Positions 1 to 6,148 of a stretch of DNA of 8,328 nt are shown here, one piece after another. The DNA comes from an uncultured Lachnospiraceae bacterium (GTDB lineage Bacteria > Bacillota > Clostridia > Lachnospirales > Lachnospiraceae), in the NCBI GenBank assembly GCA_902803625.1, contig CADCQV010000081.1, forward strand, positions 1 to 8,328, given 5' to 3'. Within the stretch, counting starts at the first letter, position 1, and the number at the start of each line of letters is the position of its first letter. The translations under genes were made by a program, and so were the position numbers. A model generated the notes under the pieces. It was not told where the DNA came from and searched no databases. It saw only the letters and a program-made list of their open reading frames with translations.

Positions 1-62
1 AAGTTAAACTCGCAAACGCTTCGCTTTTTGCTCGTTATAAAATCGCTGCTGACGCAGCTCTC

Positions 63-91
63 CGGGTACGGGGCTTATAACCCCGCACCCG
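63..91. other. Stem-loop, 11-bp stem with one mismatch
   Basis: CGGGT (63-67) pairs with ACCCG (87-91) and CGGGG (69-73) pairs with CCCCG (81-85). Only A68 and C86 fail to pair, and the loop is CTTATAA (74-80). It lies one base upstream of the longer hairpin at 93-137, so the two would stack as consecutive helices in one RNA. No U-tract follows on either strand, which argues against a terminator and for a structural RNA or DNA element. Confidence 0.65.
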
Positions 92-92
92 A

Positions 93-137
93 AATCAAGA
101 TATTCCCACCACCTAAAGGTGGTGGGTTATCTTGATT
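93..137. repeat. Long palindrome (10-bp plus 9-bp stem, 4-nt loop)
   Basis: AATCAAGATA (93-102) pairs perfectly with TATCTTGATT (128-137). CCCACCACC (105-113) pairs perfectly with GGTGGTGGG (118-126) around the loop TAAA. Only T103-T104 against T127 form a small internal loop. Read on the + strand it is followed by an A/U-rich run (138-150), so it could terminate a rightward transcript. Read leftward, downstream of the kinase, it is followed by G-rich sequence and is not a canonical intrinsic terminator. Such palindromes are typical of IS200/IS605 ends; that identity is inferred, while the pairing itself is seen directly. Confidence 0.8.
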
Positions 138-148
138 ATTTTATATAT

Positions 149-2923
149 TTAAAGAATCACTTCCAGCCTGTCCAGTATCTCCCTTACCCTGACATCATCA
201 AATCTGTCCGCAGCATCATTTAAGCGGCCAAGCTCCTCCTTCAGCTCGTCCGTGAGCTTATACTCCTTGATAAGACAGATACTTGCAAGTATCCTGTCAA
301 AATCAAAATCATCGGCGGCCTCCCTCACATCAAGGATAAACTGCATAAGTGTCTCTCTTCTAAGTGCCTCCCTGAACAGATCCTTCATGGCGGATTCACT
401 GTCTCTTTCGTCCGCATCGAGGTAATCTGCAAAGATAAAGGACATCACTCTCTTAAGCGCCAGATAATCAGTCAGAAGATCATCGGTACGCTTCTTTATT
501 TCATCAATATTTCCCTCATTGCCGCAGCGCTCCAGATACTCAGCCTTGATGGAAAGATCCACAGCCCCCACTATTCTCGCAGAGCTCTTCAGGGCATGTA
601 CCTTTATGGTGTAATCCGCCACTTCCTCCTTCTCCATAAAGCCGCGGATCTCCGCTGCCCTTTCGTCTATAGTCTTATAGAAGGTAATAGCGGAGTCCTT
701 CAGAACCGAAACATCCCCGCAGCTTGCTATAGCAACATTGTAGCTCAATCCCTCAGCAGCCTGATAGGCGTTAATGAAATCCTGATCCTCATTCCGCATC
801 TCCTCCCGGACATCTTCAGCTGCAACTTCATCCGCATCGATAAGCTCTATCTTCTCCGGAGGGAGATATCTTATTATGAGCTCCTCCAGCTCGGAGGGTG
901 AAACGGGCTTTGAAATATAATCATCAAATCCATATTTTCTGTATTTTTCCTTGGATCCGGCACCGGCATTGGCGGTAAAGGCAATACAGGGAACACCCAG
1001 ACTCTTATTATCCTTTAGCTCATTCATGGCCTTTAAGGTATCTATGCCGTCCATTACCGGCATGCGGTGGTCAATAAACATCATATCATAATGACGCCCG
1101 CGGACCATCTTCAGCGCATCATTCCCGCTTGTTGCGGTATCGATATTGATCCTGGTTTTCTTCAGAAGGCCTTTAAATACGGTAAGGTTCATCTCCGTAT
1201 CATCCACAACGAGGATAGCCGCATCAGGTGCCCTGAAAAGCTCCGTATACTTATTCTGCGTGAGAACTGACTTTTTATAAGCCTCGGCAAAATTGCCCAT
1301 GCTCTTCCAGTCCGCCACTTCCTGCTTCAGCCTGAAGGAGAAGGTGGATCCCTTGCCGTATTCACTGTTAAGCTCCAGCTTGGAGTCCATGATATGCAAA
1401 AGATTCTGGACAATGCTTAAACCGAGACCGGTTCCCTCGATATTCCTGTTTTTCTGCATATCGACACGCTCAAAGGGTGAGAAGAGCTTCACCTGATCCT
1501 CGGGTCTTATCCCTATACCGGTATCCTTAACGCTCACTTCGAGGATTATATCCCTGTCGGAGTTCTTGCTGAAATTCAGATCAAAGGTAACGCTTCCCTT
1601 TTCGGTATATTTCACGGCATTGGTAAGGAGATTCAGGATACACTGCTTCACCCTGTCCTCGTCGCCAAAGAGCACGGCGGGAAGAGCCGGATCGGCATTT
1701 ACTATGAACTCCAGACCCTTATTATGTGCCCGCACTGCGATCATATTCACAAGATCCGTGATCATAAAGCTGGTCTTGTATTCATCCTTCAATATCTCCA
1801 TCTTCCCGGCCTCTATCTTTGAGAAGTCCAGGATATCATTGACGAGATTCAGAAGGGATTTTCCGGCATTATTGATATTTGTGGCATATTCGAGGATATG
1901 CTCATTGTCGCTTTCACGGATGATCATTTCATCCATGCCGAGAACGGCATTTATGGGTGTCCTTATCTCGTGTGACATGCTGGCAAGGAAGTCGCTCTTT
2001 GCACGGTTTGCTTCCTCTGCCTGCTGCTTTGCGAGTCTCAGCTCATCACTCTCCTCCGCCTTTTCCGTGGCAATAATGAGATACAGACTGCCTATTGCAT
2101 AAAGGACCAGAAGAAAAACAAAGGCGAATACCACGATATTGGAGGCGTCAAGGATCCCGGCAGTCATAATGTCAGGCTCCATATAGCCCCGGAGACGGAA
2201 GGGTGTGTATGGAATATCCGCAGTGAAAAATATCTTTCGTTCTCCGGAAACCGAATAGAAGCCTGCTGCGGAGGAATTAAGCTCCATTCTCTGGCTTAAG
2301 TCATTATATATATCCCTGTAGTTTCTGCTTTCAAAATATGCAGCCTCATTATTCGTGACGTCACTGAAGGGCATAATGATATCCCCGGCTCTGGTCGTAA
2401 TGACTATCTTTCTGCTGTCATCGGAAAGAAGGGACAGGTTTTCCTTCATGGCATAATCATCAAACAGCTCATAGATAACATAGCGCACATTTTTTTTGTT
2501 ATATACCGGTGAAGAAAACAGAAGCCCTTCATTTTTTATATAGCTTATGGAGGATACTCCCCTGAAGGCCTCCTGTATTCCGGGGAAGATCATCACATCC
2601 AGTGCCTCCCCGCTGAGTGCAGTGCCTGCAAGGGTCTGGACTCCCATTTTCCTGTGTATGCTGTCGGAAGAAACCGCATCAACCACATGTCCGCCATGGT
2701 TTTCGATGATCCTTGCGATATAATGCAGCTGATCCGTTTCCCTGTACAGTTTTTCGGATACCACGGAAGCCATACGGTCAGCCTGCTCGCAGACCTGACT
2801 CTCTATATAGCCCCGCATTATACCGGTAAGCCGTTTATTCAGGAGAATACCCGACACAACGAATACCACTATGAAAAGGATCCAGACTATTACGATCCTT
2901 ATTCTTTCACTGATCCTTGTCAT
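149..2923 (-). CDS. Membrane hybrid sensor histidine kinase (Cache-like sensor, HisKA, HATPase, REC, Hpt)
   Basis: A 924-residue inner-membrane phosphorelay kinase. TM1 is about residues 8-28 and TM2 about 262-285. Between them lies an extracytoplasmic region of about 230 residues that looks like a double-Cache sensor (the SSPVYN...YVIYELF strands are Cache-like), with no ligand assigned. A short coiled linker leads to the H-box SHEIRTP with phospho-acceptor His318. The N-box Asn is 435, followed by G boxes DTGIGI and GTGLGLSIV. The receiver has the acidic pair Asp574/Asp575, phospho-acceptor Asp618 (FIDHRMPVMDG) and Lys672 (YISKP). The Hpt His is 776 in VHALKSSARIVGA. About 95 acidic helical residues follow the Hpt domain. 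All catalytic residues are intact, so a His-Asp-His relay is expected. It is the last gene of the operon. Its start overlaps the BMP gene ahead by 17 nt, with GGGGAG (complement of 2936-2941) as ribosome site 12 nt upstream. No partner response regulator is in view. Confidence 0.95.
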   Translation of the reverse strand: MTRISERIRIVIVWILFIVVFVVSGILLNKRLTGIMRGYIESQVCEQADRMASVVSEKLYRETDQLHYIARIIENHGGHVVDAVSSDSIHRKMGVQTLAGTALSGEALDVMIFPGIQEAFRGVSSISYIKNEGLLFSSPVYNKKNVRYVIYELFDDYAMKENLSLLSDDSRKIVITTRAGDIIMPFSDVTNNEAAYFESRNYRDIYNDLSQRMELNSSAAGFYSVSGERKIFFTADIPYTPFRLRGYMEPDIMTAGILDASNIVVFAFVFLLVLYAIGSLYLIIATEKAEESDELRLAKQQAEEANRAKSDFLASMSHEIRTPINAVLGMDEMIIRESDNEHILEYATNINNAGKSLLNLVNDILDFSKIEAGKMEILKDEYKTSFMITDLVNMIAVRAHNKGLEFIVNADPALPAVLFGDEDRVKQCILNLLTNAVKYTEKGSVTFDLNFSKNSDRDIILEVSVKDTGIGIRPEDQVKLFSPFERVDMQKNRNIEGTGLGLSIVQNLLHIMDSKLELNSEYGKGSTFSFRLKQEVADWKSMGNFAEAYKKSVLTQNKYTELFRAPDAAILVVDDTEMNLTVFKGLLKKTRINIDTATSGNDALKMVRGRHYDMMFIDHRMPVMDGIDTLKAMNELKDNKSLGVPCIAFTANAGAGSKEKYRKYGFDDYISKPVSPSELEELIIRYLPPEKIELIDADEVAAEDVREEMRNEDQDFINAYQAAEGLSYNVAIASCGDVSVLKDSAITFYKTIDERAAEIRGFMEKEEVADYTIKVHALKSSARIVGAVDLSIKAEYLERCGNEGNIDEIKKRTDDLLTDYLALKRVMSFIFADYLDADERDSESAMKDLFREALRRETLMQFILDVREAADDFDFDRILASICLIKEYKLTDELKEELGRLNDAADRFDDVRVREILDRLEVIL

Positions 2924-4019
2924 CTAATACTTCGACTCCCCTGACATACCAGTTCATATCGTCAACAAGCCTTACATCAGGCATGATCTCACCTGAACGG
3001 CAAAGTGTGTTACCCTTATCGTCCCTTATCATATTGCTGAAAACATCCATTCCCTTCACGATCCGCTTTCTCTCCGATTCAACCCTGTTCTTCACCTTTT
3101 CCGGAACCATACCGGAAATAAAACCAAGCCCCACATAATCATCTTCGAGTCCGTACCAGTAGGTGCTTTCCTTTACAATGTTGCCCTTCATAAACTCCCT
3201 GAGCAGATCCGTATATATCCTTTCCCAGTCGGTGTCAACGCTGGCAAGCTCGCTTTCGCTCCCGGTGGGTCTGTGGCAGCCTATGTAATGTACCTTATTT
3301 TTATTTGCCGTTTCCAGCGTACTGTTCACATTTGTGTGGGCGGTATAGATATCACAGCCGAATTCACTTATCAGCCGCTTAGCCGCCTCATTTTCTTTTC
3401 CGCTGTCGTTGTAGCTTCCGGTAAAGATCACGTGTATCTTTGCATCCGCATTAACGGACTGGACACCAAGGGCAAAAGCATTTATGCCGCGGTTTCCCTC
3501 GGCATCGGGAATTGCCCCGATATATCCGAGATCATTGCTCTCTGTCATCATCCCGGCAATCACACCCGATAAATATCTGGCCTGATAAATCCTCGAGGAA
3601 TAATTAACAAAATTCAATACCCCCGCGTTGGACGCATTGCAGAAAAAGGTGATGTCCGAGAATTCCGCGGAATACTTTTCCATCATGCTTTCAAAATTTC
3701 CGCTGCTGAGAACTATGGCCCTGCAGCCCTTGTCAGCCATACTTCTGACGGTATCATAGAGCCGTCTCTCGGATCCCCCGATATTATCTTGGAGAAACAG
3801 TTCAAAATCCAGATTATCCCGGGCGGCTTCTATTCCCTCGGCATTACTTTCATTCCAGCCGTTGTCCTTCAGATCCCCGTCCAGTATGAAGCCTATCTTT
3901 TTTTTATGTGATCCGCTGCCTGCCCCGAAGGTCAGGATAGTATAGTAAAGTGCAAGAGAGATAAGTATGAATAACAGTGCAAAAAGGAGATGTACGGTAA
4001 AATGCTTTCCTTTATTCAT
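2907..4019 (-). CDS. Membrane-anchored BMP/PnrA-like ligand-binding protein (second of pair)
   Basis: A 370-residue extracytoplasmic binding protein of the BMP family (Bmp/Med/PnrA type, periplasmic-binding fold), whose characterised members bind purine nucleosides. Residues 9-31 form one hydrophobic helix with no cysteine, so this is an uncleaved anchor rather than the usual lipoprotein signal. The domain starts at KIGFILDGDLKDNGWN, keeping the family's D-x-G-[FWY]-N segment. It continues with the hallmark YQARYLSGVIAGMMT and GINAFALGVQSVN segments, a TGSYND strand and a C-terminal NWYVRGVE. Length is normal for the family. The ATG lies within the last codons of the preceding BMP gene (8-nt overlap), with GGGGTG (complement of 4027-4032) 7 nt upstream. 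It also overlaps the kinase start by 17 nt, implying coupled, similar expression. No permease or ATPase gene is nearby, so a sensory rather than transport role is inferred. Confidence 0.88.
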   Translation of the reverse strand: MNKGKHFTVHLLFALLFILISLALYYTILTFGAGSGSHKKKIGFILDGDLKDNGWNESNAEGIEAARDNLDFELFLQDNIGGSERRLYDTVRSMADKGCRAIVLSSGNFESMMEKYSAEFSDITFFCNASNAGVLNFVNYSSRIYQARYLSGVIAGMMTESNDLGYIGAIPDAEGNRGINAFALGVQSVNADAKIHVIFTGSYNDSGKENEAAKRLISEFGCDIYTAHTNVNSTLETANKNKVHYIGCHRPTGSESELASVDTDWERIYTDLLREFMKGNIVKESTYWYGLEDDYVGLGFISGMVPEKVKNRVESERKRIVKGMDVFSNMIRDDKGNTLCRSGEIMPDVRLVDDMNWYVRGVEVLDDKDQ

Positions 4020-5097
4020 CTATTTTCACCCCGGAAACATACCAGTTCTGATTATAAAATACTTCCCTGTCAGGCATGGATTCGCCGCTGAACACCCTTT
4101 CTTCACCGTTACGGTCATATATGGGGCCGTAAAACACATCGGTCTTTCTCGATTTCAGGAGTTCTCTTTCCAAAGAGATCTTCTCTTCTATGCCTTCCTT
4201 GGCATTTTCTGTCAAAGGGGCAATATCCACGGCATCCTCATCGATCCCGAGGATCAGGTTTTCTCCCCTGAAAACACCCTCCTCGCAGTTTTTGATCTGC
4301 TCATCATAAAAGGAGTGAAAATCCCACACTGCAGCAGTCAGATATGTATCGGGATATGAAGAGCAGTTATCAAGATGGATGCCGATAGTTCCGATACCGA
4401 GCTCCTCGGCGGTTCTAAGAGGTTTGTCGGAATCTCCGTCGCAGGCCAGTATATCAATATTGTATTCATCCTTAAGCTCCCTGACATTATCCGAATCCTC
4501 TTTTCCGTTCTTGTATTTTAAGATCACATCCGCATAGGGATTTGCTCTTTTCACACCCAGGGTAAAGGCATTGACACCGCAGATAAGCATACGGTCCATA
4601 TTCTCGGAGTAAAATCCGATCTTACCGCTGTCGGTCTGCAGTCCGGCAGCTATCCCCGTCAGATAATGCGCCTGGTAAAGCCTTCCGGAAAATACTAGAA
4701 AATTATTCTTATAGCTTTTTCCGTAGAAACAGACAAAGCAGACATCGGGATGCCTGTTGGATACATCCCGGGCATATCTCTCATAATAAGCGGAATTCAC
4801 GACAATGAATCTGCAGCCGTCATCCACCAGCTCCTCAAGTATATCCCCGGCAGTGCTGTCATAGGGAACATTTTCATAATACTCCAGCACCATATCCCTC
4901 TTTTTTACAATGTCATAAAGGGGATCGTAATGAATCTGGGACATACCTCCGTCATCATGGGTTCCGTTAAGTACAAGACCGATCTTTAACCTGCCGTCTT
5001 CTTCGGTATTTCTGTTTGAATATTGCAGGATCACTATGATAAATCCCAGAAATAGAATTATAAAACCTATGATGCTAGCGAAATACTTATTCTTCAT
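4012..5097 (-). CDS. Membrane-anchored BMP-like binding protein, divergent paralogue (first of pair)
   Basis: A 361-residue relative of the next gene and the first gene of the leftward operon. Residues about 6-25 form a membrane helix without any cysteine, followed by a short charged linker. The BMP domain opens with KIGLVLNGTHDDGGMSQ and carries YQAHYLTGIAAGLQT, GVNAFTLGVKRANP and a final QNWYVSGVKI, all aligning with the second copy. It differs in places expected to touch ligand: the N-terminal segment lacks the G-[FWY]-N of its partner, and the strand after the NAFTLGV motif reads KYKNGKED instead of a TGS-type segment. It may bind another ligand or act as a non-binding partner. The ATG at 5097 has only a weak ribosome site (GGAAA about 10 nt upstream). 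A promoter is expected in the divergent region at 5098-5251. Confidence 0.85.
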   Translation of the reverse strand: MKNKYFASIIGFIILFLGFIIVILQYSNRNTEEDGRLKIGLVLNGTHDDGGMSQIHYDPLYDIVKKRDMVLEYYENVPYDSTAGDILEELVDDGCRFIVVNSAYYERYARDVSNRHPDVCFVCFYGKSYKNNFLVFSGRLYQAHYLTGIAAGLQTDSGKIGFYSENMDRMLICGVNAFTLGVKRANPYADVILKYKNGKEDSDNVRELKDEYNIDILACDGDSDKPLRTAEELGIGTIGIHLDNCSSYPDTYLTAAVWDFHSFYDEQIKNCEEGVFRGENLILGIDEDAVDIAPLTENAKEGIEEKISLERELLKSRKTDVFYGPIYDRNGEERVFSGESMPDREVFYNQNWYVSGVKIDE

Positions 5098-5251
5098 GGA
5101 TTGATTTCCAAATCTGATGTATCATAAAATATAAGTATCTATTCAAACCTCTTCGGATTCTGAACAGTTGCAAATCATCCTGTCCGAGATGGTCTCCGAT
5201 TGCAAAGAATACCAAGCTATATTTTATCACCATGTGAGGAATTTGAAAATA
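5098..5251. promoter_or_regulatory. Divergent promoter region between BMP-kinase operon and MBL-LRR operon
   Basis: The 154 bp between two divergent start codons must hold the leftward and probably the rightward promoter. Leftward, the best -10 is TATGAT (complement of 5121-5126), with TTTGAA (complement of 5142-5147) upstream at a short 15-nt spacing. Rightward, TTGCAA (5200-5205) lies 16 nt before TTTTAT (5222-5227), just ahead of the AGGA ribosome site at 5237-5240. These are weak matches chosen by eye. A direct repeat of TTGCAAA (5168-5174 and 5200-5206, 32 bp start to start) is a possible operator for a regulator acting on either side. Confidence 0.4.
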
Positions 5252-6148
5252 ATGAAGCAGGCGAAAACCCTTTCTTTTATCATATTGTTCTTTATTTTAT
5301 CCAGTTCCTGTGCCGGCGCCTCCGGCTCCCCCGTCCCTTTTCCGCAGGCTATCCCGGCTAATGAATCCGGCGGTACAGGAGGGTCCGAAACTGAAAGCGG
5401 TGATTTTTGCGTCAGCTGCTTTGATGTGGGAAAGGGGGATGCATTTCTTATTACCTCAAAGGACTTTGATCTTCTTATCGACTGCGGATACAAGGATAAT
5501 GCCGATGATATTCTGAACGGACTCAGAGAAAAGGCCGACGGCGATCTGGATCTTTTGATCATTTCCCACTTTGACAAGGATCATGTGGGAGGAGCCTCAA
5601 AGATCATAAAAAACTACCCTGTTTTAAGGGTGATCACCACCTATAAGACCAATTCGGGCAAGAGGACCGAAAAGTTCTTTGAAGCCCTGTCAAAAAAGGG
5701 ACTTGTAAATGAGGTCCCTTCATCCGATATAAATATAGATGCAGGTGATATGGATATTCTTATCATCCCGCCTGAAAAAGATGATTATCCCGACAGCGAC
5801 GACAATAATTCCTCACTTATTGTCAAGGTTGAGTCTCCCAAAGGATCCATGCTGTTTACCGGTGATGCGGAGGATTTTAGACTTTCCGAGGTTCTTGATC
5901 GTGAGGATCTTAACTGCGATGTGCTGAAGCTGCCTGCCCACGGCAGGGATTTTGAAAGTGTGGATGAGCTTATCGATGCTACAACCCCCGAAATGGCGGT
6001 GATAACCTCCTCCTCCGAAGAGCCTGCATCGGAGAATATTCTGAGTGAACTAAAGGATAATAATATCGAATTCTATGACACAAAGGACAACGGCTCCTTT
6101 GAGATCGTTTTTGACAAAGAGGGAATAAGGGAAATCAGCAGCGATTGA
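5252..6148 (+). CDS. Exported metallo-beta-lactamase-fold hydrolase, ComEC C-terminal-domain-like, putative lipoprotein
   Basis: A 298-residue secreted MBL-fold protein. The N-terminus is a signal sequence ending LSSSC, making Cys20 a plausible but imperfect lipid-attachment site, followed by a Pro/Ser/Gly/Glu linker (about 21-50). The fold begins with CFDVGKGDAFLI and LLIDCGY. The metal motif SHFDKDHVGG gives His106, Asp108, Asp110 and His111. NNSSLIVKV, then FTGDAED (Asp205) and LPAHGRD (His230), complete the usual series. This pattern matches the ComEC/Rec2 C-terminal domain, a putative nuclease, rather than true beta-lactamases. Here it stands alone without the ComEC channel. Substrate is unknown; DNA or another phosphodiester is inferred. 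The ATG at 5252 is chosen because it starts directly at the signal peptide, with AGGA 11 nt upstream. An in-frame TTG at 5168 would add 28 polar residues ahead of the signal. It is cotranscribed with the LRR gene. Confidence 0.85.
   Translation: MKQAKTLSFIILFFILSSSCAGASGSPVPFPQAIPANESGGTGGSETESGDFCVSCFDVGKGDAFLITSKDFDLLIDCGYKDNADDILNGLREKADGDLDLLIISHFDKDHVGGASKIIKNYPVLRVITTYKTNSGKRTEKFFEALSKKGLVNEVPSSDINIDAGDMDILIIPPEKDDYPDSDDNNSSLIVKVESPKGSMLFTGDAEDFRLSEVLDREDLNCDVLKLPAHGRDFESVDELIDATTPEMAVITSSSEEPASENILSELKDNNIEFYDTKDNGSFEIVFDKEGIREISSD

Larger units (their letters stand above)
1..137 (+). mobile_element. Candidate right end / omega-RNA-like 3' region of an IS200/IS605 (TnpB-type) element
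   Basis: No credible gene lies here. The stretch is densely structured: a GCTGC/GCAGC hairpin at 45-58, an 11-bp stem with one A-C mismatch at 63-91, and a 19-bp stem at 93-137, followed by an A/T-rich run up to the kinase stop codon. IS200/IS605-family elements end in subterminal imperfect palindromes rather than inverted repeats, and TnpB elements carry a structured guide RNA at the 3' end of tnpB that reaches the right end. The arrangement fits such an end with the element body to the left, outside the window. A TTGAT, resembling the target motif of some family members, occurs at 132-136. No transposase coding sequence is visible, so this is inference. Alternatives are a stand-alone palindromic repeat or a terminator of a rightward gene off the left edge. 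Confidence 0.38.

Noticed and set aside
1..135. Open frame from the left edge reading + strand, ending TGA at 133-135
   Set aside because: It has no start in the window, its translation is unremarkable, and the bases are explained by nested palindromes. A C-terminal transposase end is not recognisable in it.
93..137. Palindrome as the intrinsic terminator of the kinase operon
   Set aside because: Read leftward it is followed by G-rich sequence with no U-tract; the U-rich flank is on the wrong side for the kinase transcript.
1566..2102. 178-codon open frame on the + strand inside the kinase gene
   Set aside because: It is antisense to the HisKA/HATPase region, its translation is Ser/Arg/Phe-rich with no recognisable domain, and the minus frame has intact kinase motifs.
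2490..3905. A8 tracts in the kinase (2490-2497) and second BMP gene (3898-3905) as phase-variable or slippage sites
   Set aside because: Runs of eight are common in Lys-rich codons of such genomes, another occurs at 8126-8133, and all frames are intact. There is no positive evidence for slippage.
5168..5251. TTG at 5168 as start of the MBL protein
   Set aside because: It would place 28 polar residues in front of a clear signal peptide. ATG 5252 has a ribosome site and gives a normal export signal.
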